In this document: in pieces, positions 45,686 to 55,766 of the stretch
How positions within the stretch are numbered: the stretch's first letter is position 1
Layout of the letters: every line of letters starts with the position of its first letter
Notes under the pieces: generated by a model
The model's input: the letters and a program-made list of their open reading frames with translations, nothing else
Databases searched by the model: none
Told to the model about the DNA's origin: nothing
Translations under genes and position numbers: made by a program
NCBI RefSeq assembly: GCF_025464835.1
Contig: NZ_JAODMP010000070.1
Coordinates: 1-61,049 of the forward strand
Length of the DNA: 61,049 bases
DNA from: Mycetocola sp.
GTDB lineage: Bacteria > Actinomycetota > Actinomycetes > Actinomycetales > Microbacteriaceae
Reading direction: 5' to 3'

Positions 45686-46655
45686 AGGTCAGCTCCTTCT
45701 TGTTGCCGAGGATGCCCTGAGGTCGGAATATGACGATCAGCATGAGGGCGAGTCCCACGAGGATGAAGCGGAGGGTAGCGGCCTGCGTCGTCGACATGAA
45801 TGGCAGCAGCCCGCTCGATGCCATCGCCGGAAGCACGTTCGACAAAAATCCCATGATCACCCAGAAGATGACAGCGCCGAGCAGCGGGCCGAAGACCGTT
45901 GCAGCGCCACCGAGCAGCAGGATCGTCCAGATGAAGAACGTCAGGCTGGTCACGTAGACGCTTGGCACGACCGCGGACGGCAGGGCGAACACCACCCCGC
46001 CGAGGGCGCCGAACACACCGCCGACGATGAGCGCCTGCATCTTGTAGGCGAACACGTTCTTGCCGAGCGCGCGCACGGCATCCTCGTCTTCACGGATGCC
46101 CTTCAGGACCCGGCCCCACGGGCTGCGCATGAGCAGCCACACCAGAAGCGCGGCGACGATGAGCAGGCCGATGCCGAAGATCCGGACCCACCAGCCGTTC
46201 GCGTTGTATTCCCAGGGGCCGAAACCGTATGTTCCCTCGGGGAACGGGTTCGCGGCGCGGAAACCCTCGTGGTAGTTGCCGAGACCGTCTGCAGAGTTCG
46301 TCACCTCGTCGAACACCTGCGTCGTGAACAAGAGCCGCACGATCTCAGCAGCCGCGATGGTGACGATGGCGAGGTAATCCGCCCGGAGTCTCAGCGTCGG
46401 AATACCGAGGATGAAGGCGAAGACGACGGATGCCAGCATGCCCACGATGATCCCGGCCCACCACGGCAGACCGAAGGTGAGGATGGAGATGGCATACCCA
46501 TAGGCGCCGAGCGCCATGAAGCCGGCCATACCGAAGTTCAACAGCCCACCGTAGCCGAAGTGGACGGCGAGTCCGAGGGCGGCCAGTGCGTAGGCGATGG
46601 TCTCCGGGCTGATCAGCCAGGAGGCGGTGTTCGACAGAATAGCTTCCCAGTCCAT
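45672..46655 (-). CDS. livM: Branched-chain amino acid ABC transporter permease LivM
   Basis: A 327-aa permease with about ten membrane helices. FGYGGLLNFGMAGFMALGAYGYA and the cytoplasmic EAA-like loop PWGRVLKGIREDEDAVRALGKNVF are LivM features. AGGAGG lies 6 nt before the ATG. It pairs with LivH to form the channel. Confidence 0.94.
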   Translation of the reverse strand: MDWEAILSNTASWLISPETIAYALAALGLAVHFGYGGLLNFGMAGFMALGAYGYAISILTFGLPWWAGIIVGMLASVVFAFILGIPTLRLRADYLAIVTIAAAEIVRLLFTTQVFDEVTNSADGLGNYHEGFRAANPFPEGTYGFGPWEYNANGWWVRIFGIGLLIVAALLVWLLMRSPWGRVLKGIREDEDAVRALGKNVFAYKMQALIVGGVFGALGGVVFALPSAVVPSVYVTSLTFFIWTILLLGGAATVFGPLLGAVIFWVIMGFLSNVLPAMASSGLLPFMSTTQAATLRFILVGLALMLIVIFRPQGILGNKKELTFVKQ

Positions 46656-46664
46656 GGCGTCCTC

Positions 46665-47972
46665 CTAACCGATTCTCTCTTTGCGGCCCAGAAGGCCCTG
46701 TGGTTTGACGAGCAGGACGGCGATGAGCACGACGAGCGCCCCCACGTATTTGATGTCGGACGGGATCCACAGGGTCGAGAGTTCGACGAGGAGCCCGACG
46801 ATGATGGAACCCAGCAGCGCACCGAACGCCGTGCCGAGGCCACCGAGCACGATGGCGCCGAAGACGAGCAGCAGGATCTGGGTTCCCATGTCCCATTTGA
46901 TGCCCGGGCGGAAGTACGCCCAGAGGATGCCCGCGAGGCCGGCGAGCGCGCCGGCCAGGATCCAGACGATGCGCACCACCCGGTCCACGTCGATTCCGCT
47001 GGCCGCCGCGAGCGATGGGTTGTCTGAGATCGCCCGGGTCGCCTTGCCGGTGCGGGTCTTGACGAGCCACCAGGCGACCCCGAGCAGGACGACGGCGGAT
47101 GTCGCCATGCTGATCATGTCTGTGATCGAGAGTGTGACCGAGCCGAACAGCTTGATCCCGGCCTCGCCGGCGCCGGGCAACTGGTAGGTGCCTCCGCCGA
47201 TGAAGTAGAGGAACAGGTACCGGATGAGGAGGGAGAGGCCGATGGAGACGATCATCACCTGGACGATGCCGATGCCCCTGCGTCGCAGAGGTCTCCACAG
47301 CCCGGTATCCAGTACGTAGCCGAACACCCCGCTCATCACCACGGCGACGGGCAATGCCGCCCAGAGCGGGACCTCGAGGTTCACGAACAGCAGCGCCATC
47401 ACCGCGCCGAAGGTCACCATCTCACCGTGTGCGAAGTTGGAGAGCCCTGTTGTTCCGAAGACGAGGGAGGCGCCGACAGCGGCCAGTGCGAGCAGGAGCC
47501 CAAAGTTCAGCCCGTTGACCGTGCGCTCAACCAGCTGGTCGAAAAAGCTTGTCGTCACCCGCACACCCTCACCGAGGAAGTAGTTGACGATCTTCGAGTT
47601 CGTCAGCGCGATCTCTGACTCGACCGAAGCGGACCCCTCAGCGACGATGACGCCCTTGGGAAGAGTCTCCTCGTCGAGAGTCACGGTGTATGTGCCCTTC
47701 TCAGGCACGCCGATCTTCCACTTTCCTTCGGCATCCGTTTCGACTTCGGCGTTGTAGCCGTTGCCCTCGACGCTGATGGTCACGTCCTCGAGAGGTTTGC
47801 TCTCATATTTGACGTTCCCGGCGAAGTAGAAGTCGTACTCGGTGCCGACCTCATCGGCCTGAGCGGGTGCCGCTGACGTTGACTGCAGTATCAGCGCTCC
47901 GAACAAAAGAGCGAGGAACAGCAGGATCGTGCGCGTGCGGCGCGGGGCTCGGACGAAATGAGGGGAACTCAC
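46665..47972 (-). CDS. livH: Branched-chain amino acid permease LivH fused to an N-terminal secreted beta domain
   Basis: A 435-aa protein. Residues 1-38 form a signal peptide (TILLFLALLFGALIL, cleavage after APAQA). About 40-125 is a carboxypeptidase-regulatory/SpaA-like beta-sandwich (GNVKYESKPLEDVTISVEG, TDAEGKWKIGVPEKGTYTV). From about 155 it is LivH (LALAAVGASLVFGTTGLSNFAHGEM, LPGAGEAGIKLFG, GILWAYFRPGIKWDMG). GTG at 47972 is chosen for its GGAGGTG site. Standard LivH is about 300 aa. The domain could hold the binding protein or shape the outer mouth of the permease; this is inference. Confidence 0.88.
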   Translation of the reverse strand: MSSPHFVRAPRRTRTILLFLALLFGALILQSTSAAPAQADEVGTEYDFYFAGNVKYESKPLEDVTISVEGNGYNAEVETDAEGKWKIGVPEKGTYTVTLDEETLPKGVIVAEGSASVESEIALTNSKIVNYFLGEGVRVTTSFFDQLVERTVNGLNFGLLLALAAVGASLVFGTTGLSNFAHGEMVTFGAVMALLFVNLEVPLWAALPVAVVMSGVFGYVLDTGLWRPLRRRGIGIVQVMIVSIGLSLLIRYLFLYFIGGGTYQLPGAGEAGIKLFGSVTLSITDMISMATSAVVLLGVAWWLVKTRTGKATRAISDNPSLAAASGIDVDRVVRIVWILAGALAGLAGILWAYFRPGIKWDMGTQILLLVFGAIVLGGLGTAFGALLGSIIVGLLVELSTLWIPSDIKYVGALVVLIAVLLVKPQGLLGRKERIG

Positions 47973-48225
47973 TGCACCTCCAGTGCGGGACCGCCAGGCC
48001 CCTCGGGCAGGGACCACCAGGTCTCTACGCAACTTTTCGCCAAACGGCTCTGTTTGACGATACGACCCGATTATGACCTAGATGTTTCGAACGTGGGTAT
48101 TCCTCACCTCAAAGTGCACAGGTCCCGGGCATAATCGTTACCTTTCTGCGGTTAGCATTAACTACCGGTCCCCGTGCTCAGTGTTTTCTAGGCATTCGCC
48201 CCATGACGCCGGTACTCCACCGTGA

Positions 48226-49737
<1,512 letters not shown>

Positions 49738-49760
49738 GGCACGGCGCGCTCACCTTTTCA

Positions 49761-49812
49761 CCCGTTCCGGTCGAACTCATGCGCTACGCCGCGTGAGTTC
49801 GACCGGAACGGG
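49761..49812 (+). terminator. Long hairpin after guaB
   Basis: Arms 49761-49783 and 49790-49812 pair over 23 bp (one G-U) around a 6-nt loop and continue 2 bp further. It lies 23 nt after the guaB stop. There is no T tract downstream. The rest of the spacer to 50013 has no gene apart from a -10 box. Confidence 0.75.
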
Positions 49813-50001
49813 TGGGTGTGTTCGTGGATGATGAAGGGTTGCGGTGCGGGGATGGTCGGCGGCCGCAGTCTTGTTTCCGAGATTGCCTGGGTTGGGGCTG
49901 CCGCCTTTCGCGGAGCTTCGCTCAGCGCCTTTGGCACGGCTGCGCCTTGCGGGTATTTTCTTCGCTGAAGACCCTCGGCAGGCCCCTCCACGCTCAAACG
50001 G

Positions 50002-50007
50002 TAGGCT
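50002..50007 (+). promoter_or_regulatory. -10 element, leaderless spacing, for guaB3
   Basis: TAGGCT followed by 6 nt and GTG at 50014. Confidence 0.5.
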
Positions 50008-50013
50008 GGTCTG

Positions 50014-51138
50014 GTGAGTATGGAAACTGAGATCGGTGCGTCCAAGCGCGCACGCCGCGCGTACGCTTTCGACGACATCGCCATTGTGCCATCCCGTCGA
50101 ACCCGTGACCCCGAAGACGTCTCGGTCAGCTGGGGCATCGACGCCTACCAATTCGACATCCCCTTCCTCGCCGCTCCGATGGACTCCGTCGTCTCGCCGA
50201 CGACCGCCATCATGATGGGCAAACTCGGTGCGCTCGGCGTTCTGGACCTCGAGGGCCTGTGGACACGGTACGAAGACCCCGAGCCCCTGCTCGCAGAAAT
50301 TCGCAGCCTGCCGGACGCGAAAGCGACGGCACGGATGCAGGAGATCTACTCCGAGCCGATCAAACCAGAGCTGGTCACAGCGCGCCTCGCCGAGATCCGT
50401 GCGGCAGGCGTCACCGTCGCCGGCGCGCTCTCCCCGCAGCGCACCCAGGAACTCTATGAAACAGTCGTCGCGGCAGGCGTCGATCTGTTCGTCATCCGTG
50501 GAACAACGGTTTCGGCCGAGCACGTCTCGAAGAACCAGGAACCGCTGAACCTCAAGGAGTTCATCTACGAACTCGACGTTCCTGTCATCGTCGGTGGCGC
50601 AGCCACCTACACGGCGGCCCTTCACCTCATGCGCACAGGCGCCGCCGGCGTTCTCGTCGGCTTCGGCGGGGGAGCTGCGTCGACCACCCGCGCAACCCTC
50701 GGCATCCACGCGCCGATGGCTACGGCGGTCGCTGACATCGCCGGTGCGCGCCGTGACTACATGGACGAGTCAGGTGGGCGCTACGTGCACGTCATCGCAG
50801 ACGGCGGGCTGGGCACAGCCGGTGACATCGTCAAGGCGATCGCCTGCGGTGCCGACGCCGTCATGCTCGGCACGACGCTTGCCCGTGCGACGGACGCCCC
50901 CGGTGGCGGCTACCACTGGGGCACAGAGGCGTACCACTCCCAGCTGCCCCGCGGCCGCCGGGTTGAGGTCGGTCAGATCGGATCACTCGAAGAGGTCCTC
51001 TACGGCCCAGCGACCGTCGCCGACGGCAAAGCCAACCTCGTCGGCGCGCTCCGCCGTTCGATGGCGACAACGGGCTACTCGGACATCAAGGAGTTCCAGC
51101 GGGTCGAGGTCGTCCTCGCTCCGTACCGCTCCCACTGA
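50014..51138 (+). CDS. guaB3: GuaB family IMP dehydrogenase-related protein (GuaB3)
   Basis: A 374-aa paralogue of IMPDH without the CBS insert. YAFDDIAIVPSRRTRDPEDVS, PFLAAPMDSVVSP and VHVIADGGLGTAGDIVKAIACGAD show the barrel. At the place of the IMPDH catalytic loop GPGSICTTR the sequence reads GGGAASTTR, so the nucleophilic Cys is replaced by Ser; the flap differs too. It is thus unlikely to be a normal IMPDH. GTG at 50014 with leaderless spacing; ATG at 50020 is an alternative. It follows guaB as in many actinobacteria. Confidence 0.88.
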   Translation: MSMETEIGASKRARRAYAFDDIAIVPSRRTRDPEDVSVSWGIDAYQFDIPFLAAPMDSVVSPTTAIMMGKLGALGVLDLEGLWTRYEDPEPLLAEIRSLPDAKATARMQEIYSEPIKPELVTARLAEIRAAGVTVAGALSPQRTQELYETVVAAGVDLFVIRGTTVSAEHVSKNQEPLNLKEFIYELDVPVIVGGAATYTAALHLMRTGAAGVLVGFGGGAASTTRATLGIHAPMATAVADIAGARRDYMDESGGRYVHVIADGGLGTAGDIVKAIACGADAVMLGTTLARATDAPGGGYHWGTEAYHSQLPRGRRVEVGQIGSLEEVLYGPATVADGKANLVGALRRSMATTGYSDIKEFQRVEVVLAPYRSH

Positions 51139-51159
51139 CACCCGCGCCATCGCTGCTGG

Positions 51160-51885
51160 TCAGTCGAACATCCGGCGCACGACGTTCGTGTTCGCCAGGT
51201 CGAGGAGTTCTTCTCCACGCCCCGACAGGACGGCGCGGATCGTGTAGAGGGTGAATTCCCTTCGCCTGCTCCGCACTGATCGTCGGCGGGATGATCCGTC
51301 TTGCGATCGATCAGCGGCAGCAGGACCGCTGCCAGGTCACGGACTGTGCCGACCAGCCCGAGATCGAAAGCGGCGCGCCTGCCGAGTTGCTCACCGCGAC
51401 ATCGAACGGGTTGTCGTACTCGATGTGCTCCTTGCCGCGCAGCGCGTGCACAATCGGAGCTCCGATCGCGTCCGCAAGCGCCAGGACTCCCGCATCGGCG
51501 CCGGCGACTCCCGCGCAGGCAAGGACGGTGATCCGTTCGGCGGTGTTGAGCGGACGGGCCGCCTCTGCAGTCCTTCAGTGGACGGGAGCACCGAACTGGA
51601 GGTGGGGCGGATCGGCACCGTCCGCGCCTTGACCGCTCGGGACTCGAGGATGTCGCCGGGGATGACGACAACGGCCACCCCGCGACGTTCGATCGCCGTG
51701 CGCGTGGCCGATTCAAGGATCCGAGGCGTCTGTTCGGGAGTTCCGGCCATTTCGCAGTAGACACTGCATTCACCCAACAGCTCCTGTGGATGCGTCTCCT
51801 GGAAGTCGTTGCTCCCGATCTCGGCGCTGGGCGAGCACGGGCGCGCCGGAACGGTTGTGCACCTCGAGTCCATCGCGGTTCCCGC
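51160..51885 (-). pseudogene. poxB: Pyruvate oxidase/dehydrogenase (PoxB-type) pseudogene
   Basis: Fragments of one TPP-dependent PoxB protein occur in order on the minus strand but in several frames: DGLEVHNRSGAPVLA, then EIGSNDFQETHPQELLGECS with GVAVVVIPGD, then ITVLACAGVAGADAG with GAPIVHALRGKEHIEYDNPFDV, then GLVGTVRDLAAVLLPLID, IIPPTISAEQAK and finally EFTLYTIRAVLSGRGEELLD ending in RRMFD and TGA at 51160. The N-terminal 85 or so residues and most of the C-terminal TPP-binding domain are deleted. A functional product is excluded. Confidence 0.85.
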
Positions 51886-51919
51886 GAATGTCAGAGCGCC
51901 CGCCCCCGGCGCAAGGTAG

Positions 51920-51948
51920 TTGTGACAGGTGACCGGGTGCGTTAGCGT
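51920..51948 (+). promoter_or_regulatory. glpD promoter
   Basis: TTGTGA (51920-51925), 17-nt spacer, TAGCGT (51943-51948), with a leader of about 80 nt to the ATG at 52037. Confidence 0.55.
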
Positions 51949-52036
51949 CGAAGAACATGCAGTGGCGTAGCCTGTCGGTGCCACCCCAAGCGGAATCCCG
52001 GAGTCGCGGCAGGTTCGGTTCCGGGTGGAGGCAAGA

Positions 52037-53767
52037 ATGGCTAATCGCAACACCGTTTCTCGCTCGACGAAGCTCGGACTCGAAGAACGCAGCGCCGCGA
52101 TCGAAGCGCTCAAGACCAAAGAGCTCGACGTGCTGGTCGTCGGTGGCGGAATCGTCGGCGCCGGGAGTGCCCTTGACTCCGTCACCCGCGGACTCTCCAC
52201 GGGAATCCTCGAAGCGAGGGACTGGTCCAGTGGAACGTCGAGCCGGTCGTCGAAACTGGTGCACGGCGGCATCCGCTACCTGGAGCAACTGGACTTCCGG
52301 CTGGTCCGTGAGGCCCTCATCGAGCGGGGGCTCCTGCTTCAGCGCATCGCGCCGCACCTGGTCAAGCCGGTGAAGTTCCTCTACCCGCTCAACCGCCCCG
52401 TCTTCGAACGGCTCTACATCGGCGCAGGCATGCTGCTGTACGACCTGTTCAGCTACACCGGCGGCCGTTCACCTGGGGTGCCCCACCACAGGCACCTGAC
52501 GAAACGCCAGGTGCAGAAGTCGATCCCATCGCTGCGGAACAACGCTTTCGTCGGCGGGCTCACCTACTATGACGCCCAGGTCGACGACGCCCGCTATGTG
52601 GCCTCGCTGGTGCGTACCGCATCCTCCTATGGCGCCCACGCGGCCAGTCGGGTGCGGGTGGAAGGCTTCCTCAAGGTCGGCCAGCGTGTCGTCGGCGTCA
52701 AGGCGCATGACCTCGAAACGGGGGAGCGCTTCGAGGTTCGCGCGCGGCAGGTCGTCAACGCCACTGGCGTCTGGACCGATGACACCCAGGCGATGGTCGG
52801 GGAACGCGGCCAGTTCAAGGTACGCGCGTCGAAAGGCATCCACCTGCTGGTGCCTCGCGACAGGTTCCAGTCGACGATGGGCCTGCTGCTGCGCACCGAG
52901 AAGAGCGTGCTGTTCGTCATCCCGTGGGGCAGGCACTGGATCATCGGCACAACAGACACCGACTGGAACCTTGACAAGGCGCACCCCGCTGCGACGGCGG
53001 CCGACATCGACTACCTCCTCGAGCACGTCAACAAGGTGCTTGCCGTCCCGCTCACCAGGGATGATGTCGAAGGCGTCTACGCCGGACTCCGCCCACTGCT
53101 CGCCGGCGAGTCAGACCAGACATCCAAGCTGTCCCGCGAACACCTCGTCGCCCACTCGGTTCCGGGGCTCGTCGTCATCGCCGGCGGCAAATGGACGACC
53201 TACCGGGTCATGGCGAAGGACGCCATCGACGCCGCAGCGGACGCTCTGGACGGAAGGGTCCCCAACTCGATCACCGAGAACATCGCGCTGATCGGCGCTG
53301 AGGGATATCAGGCCGCCTGGAACAAGCGAGGGAAGATCGCCCGCGCCTTCGGTGTGCACAAAGTCCGGATCGAGCACCTTCTGAACCGCTACGGCGTGCT
53401 CACGGATGAACTGCTCGACCTGATTCGAGAGCGTCCGGAGTTGAACGACGCGCTTCCGGGCGCCGACGACTACATCGGTGCCGAGGTTGTCTACGCGGCC
53501 TCCCACGAAGGGGCACTCCACCTCGAAGACGCGCTCGCTCGGCGCACCCGGATCTCGATCGAGGCCTGGGATCGCGGAGTCTCCGCCGCCCCGGTCGCCG
53601 CGCGCCTCATGGCCGGCGTCCTCGGCTGGGATGAGGAACGGACCCAGCATGAGATCGCGACCTACCTCAAGCGCGTCGCGGCCGAGCGTGCCTCTCAGGA
53701 GCAGCCTGACGACGAATCCGCCGACCGGATCCGTCTCGAAGCCCCCGACATCGTGGCTGTGAGGTGA
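52037..53767 (+). CDS. glpD: Aerobic glycerol-3-phosphate dehydrogenase
   Basis: A 576-aa flavoenzyme oxidising glycerol-3-phosphate to dihydroxyacetone phosphate and passing electrons to the quinone pool. The FAD Rossmann motif is LVVGGGIVGAGSALD near residues 37-51; SSRSSKLVHGGIRYLEQ, GVWTDDTQAMVGERG and IIGTTDTDWN are family motifs, and the C-terminal helical domain is complete. ATG at 52037 is preferred to GTG at 52025 for its GGAGG site. It is alone; no glpF or glpK is near. Confidence 0.95.
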   Translation: MANRNTVSRSTKLGLEERSAAIEALKTKELDVLVVGGGIVGAGSALDSVTRGLSTGILEARDWSSGTSSRSSKLVHGGIRYLEQLDFRLVREALIERGLLLQRIAPHLVKPVKFLYPLNRPVFERLYIGAGMLLYDLFSYTGGRSPGVPHHRHLTKRQVQKSIPSLRNNAFVGGLTYYDAQVDDARYVASLVRTASSYGAHAASRVRVEGFLKVGQRVVGVKAHDLETGERFEVRARQVVNATGVWTDDTQAMVGERGQFKVRASKGIHLLVPRDRFQSTMGLLLRTEKSVLFVIPWGRHWIIGTTDTDWNLDKAHPAATAADIDYLLEHVNKVLAVPLTRDDVEGVYAGLRPLLAGESDQTSKLSREHLVAHSVPGLVVIAGGKWTTYRVMAKDAIDAAADALDGRVPNSITENIALIGAEGYQAAWNKRGKIARAFGVHKVRIEHLLNRYGVLTDELLDLIRERPELNDALPGADDYIGAEVVYAASHEGALHLEDALARRTRISIEAWDRGVSAAPVAARLMAGVLGWDEERTQHEIATYLKRVAAERASQEQPDDESADRIRLEAPDIVAVR

Positions 53768-53855
53768 CCGTCGCCTCCCGGGCGTTACCGGCTGGGAGAG
53801 CAATCAGGCTCCGTTAGACTTGGCGTACTGCACCCAAGCTTTGAGGAGTCCGGCG

Positions 53856-54386
53856 ATGGTCGATGTTCGGCGGGTCAAGCTCCCAGGAGTCGGCGTTCTG
53901 CATACGTTCGTGACCGACGACGGTGGCAAGGTGGGAGTCATCGCTCACCGTTCTGGGCACAGCGACCTGATCACCTTCGCCGACGATGAAGACGGTTCGG
54001 ATGCCAGCAAGGTGTCACTCCGGCTCAGCGAAGACGAAGCACACACACTGGCCGAGCTCCTCGGCGGGACGCAGATCACCGAGTCGCTGACGGCGCTCGA
54101 TGCGATCCCCGGTCTCTCGATCGACTGGTTCCGCGTCGACTACGAGGATCACATCGCCGGCCAGCCGCTGGGGGATCCCGCCGATCGCGGCATCGTCGGC
54201 CTCACCGTCGTCGCCGTTGTTCGTGGCGAGTCAGCCAACCCCGCACCGTCCAAAGACTTCCGTGTCTTCCCCGGCGACACCCTTGTCGTCGCCGGCAGCC
54301 CCGAGAAGGTCGCCAAAGCGTTCGCCTTCTTCCGCACCGGGGAGTCGCGCCTCGCCGGCGCGACTGAAGCTCCGCCGGGAAGCTAA
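53856..54386 (+). CDS. Cation:proton antiporter regulatory subunit (KhtT-like, TrkA-C domain)
   Basis: A 176-aa cytoplasmic protein. Residues 1-70 are an N-terminal domain (VRRVKLPGVGVLHTFVTDDGG, VIAHRSGHSDLI); the rest is an RCK-C/TrkA-C domain (HIAGQPLGDP, RGIVGLTVVAVVRG, FRVFPGDTLVVAGSPEKV). KhtT binds the KhtU antiporter and senses pH and ligands such as c-di-AMP in Bacillus. ATG at 53856 is chosen for its TTGAGGAG site. The antiporter gene follows 3 nt later. TAGACT at 53815-53820 may be its -10. Confidence 0.85.
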   Translation: MVDVRRVKLPGVGVLHTFVTDDGGKVGVIAHRSGHSDLITFADDEDGSDASKVSLRLSEDEAHTLAELLGGTQITESLTALDAIPGLSIDWFRVDYEDHIAGQPLGDPADRGIVGLTVVAVVRGESANPAPSKDFRVFPGDTLVVAGSPEKVAKAFAFFRTGESRLAGATEAPPGS

Positions 54387-54389
54387 GCG

Positions 54390-55766
54390 ATGTTCGCCGC
54401 CGCTGCAGCCGAAGGCTCGACGCTGGGAACGGACCTCATCGTTCTCGGAACCCTGCTTGTCGTCGCTTATATCTTCGGCCGACTCGGCAAACTCATCGGG
54501 CTTCCGGCGATCCCGATCTACATGATCGTCGGGTTTCTCGCGAGCCCGAACAACGGCTGGTTTCCCCTCAACTTCGAGAGCGCGTACATCGAACTGATCG
54601 CCGTCTTCGGTCTGATCCTGCTCCTGTTCAACCTCGGTCTCGAGTTCGACCAGGACGAGTTCTTCGGCAATGCGGGCAAGCTGCTCATCTCGGGCGGTTC
54701 CTACCTCGTGCTGCTCATGGGTGCCGGTCTGATTTTCGGATTCTTTCTCGGCTGGGGTACCAGGGAAGCACTCATCGTTGCGGGCATCATCGGGACCTCG
54801 TCCAGCGCGATCGTCACGAAACTGCTGATCGAACTCAACCGGCTGGCCAACCGGGAGACACCGATGATCCTCGGTGTCACGGTCGTGCAGGACATCTTCC
54901 TCGCCATCTACCTGGCGATCGTATCTGTTGTCCTCAGCGGCGAATCCGACCCCTGGCTGGTCGTCGGCAAACTCGCCATCGCGTTCACCTTCCTCGTGGT
55001 GATGTTCAGCGTCGCGCGCTGGGGCGGAGCCTATGTCAGCCGGCTCTTCCGCACCAAGGACGACGAGCTCTTCACCATCCTGTTCTTCGGGCTCGCGGTG
55101 CTGTTCGGTGGACTCGGCGAAGTCCTCGGGGTCAGCGACGCCATCGGTGCCTTCCTCATCGGGCTCGTTCTCGGCGCAACCCGGTACAGCGCGAAAATCG
55201 AACACGTCGCGGTTCCGCTCCGCGACGTCTTCGGAGCGTTCTTCTTCCTCAACTTCGGGCTGACCCTCGACCCCAGCCAGTTCCCTCAGGTCGTCTGGCC
55301 GGTCGTCTTCGCTGTTCTGCTCACGCTCGTCCTCAACGTCGTCGCCGGGCAGTTCATGGTCAGGCTCTATGGCTTCAGCACCCAGGCGGGTATCAACGCC
55401 GCAGCGATCCTGATGAACCGCGGAGAGTTCGCGCTCATCCTCGCCATCCTCGCGCTCACGGCGGGGCTCGACGAGCGCCTGCAGCCCTTCGCCGGACTGT
55501 ATGTGCTGCTGATGAGTGTGATGGGACCCCTGCTCGCGTCGAATTCCGAACGGATCGGAGCCGCGCTGCTCCACACCAAGAAGGTGCCGGTCAAGCCGCG
55601 GGCCCGCAATCCGCTCCTCGAGGAGCAGATCGCGCTCGTCGAAGCGGCGACCTCCGACGAGGGCAGCACCGACACGGCCCGGGCCGTCGACCGGATCGTC
55701 GAACAGGCGGGCAGCCAGCCAGAACATGCAGCAGAGCGAACAACGAAGCGAGACGACGATTACTAG
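54390..55766 (+). CDS. Monovalent cation:proton antiporter, CPA2 family (KhtU/KefB-like)
   Basis: A 458-aa membrane protein with about 12 helices: LGKLIGLPAIPIYMIVGFLAS, NLGLEFDQDEFF, IIGTSSSAIVTKLLIEL, GVSDAIGAFLIGLVLG and the conserved MNRGEFALILAILA. CPA2 proteins exchange K+ or Na+ for protons. Together with the TrkA-C protein it forms a KhtTU-type K+ efflux pair. The C-terminal 60 residues are cytoplasmic and low-complexity. Its 3' end overlaps the surf1 gene by 41 nt. Confidence 0.9.
   Translation: MFAAAAAEGSTLGTDLIVLGTLLVVAYIFGRLGKLIGLPAIPIYMIVGFLASPNNGWFPLNFESAYIELIAVFGLILLLFNLGLEFDQDEFFGNAGKLLISGGSYLVLLMGAGLIFGFFLGWGTREALIVAGIIGTSSSAIVTKLLIELNRLANRETPMILGVTVVQDIFLAIYLAIVSVVLSGESDPWLVVGKLAIAFTFLVVMFSVARWGGAYVSRLFRTKDDELFTILFFGLAVLFGGLGEVLGVSDAIGAFLIGLVLGATRYSAKIEHVAVPLRDVFGAFFFLNFGLTLDPSQFPQVVWPVVFAVLLTLVLNVVAGQFMVRLYGFSTQAGINAAAILMNRGEFALILAILALTAGLDERLQPFAGLYVLLMSVMGPLLASNSERIGAALLHTKKVPVKPRARNPLLEEQIALVEAATSDEGSTDTARAVDRIVEQAGSQPEHAAERTTKRDDDY

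Noticed and set aside
45084-47027. 647-codon open frame on the plus strand opposite livG, livM and livH
   Set aside because: It is antisense to three well-supported transporter genes; the translation is a mirror of codon bias (runs of D, E, H, R) with no family resemblance.
49812-50030. Small plus-strand ORF between guaB and guaB3
   Set aside because: Overlaps the guaB3 start region and hairpin, with no ribosome site and no family features.
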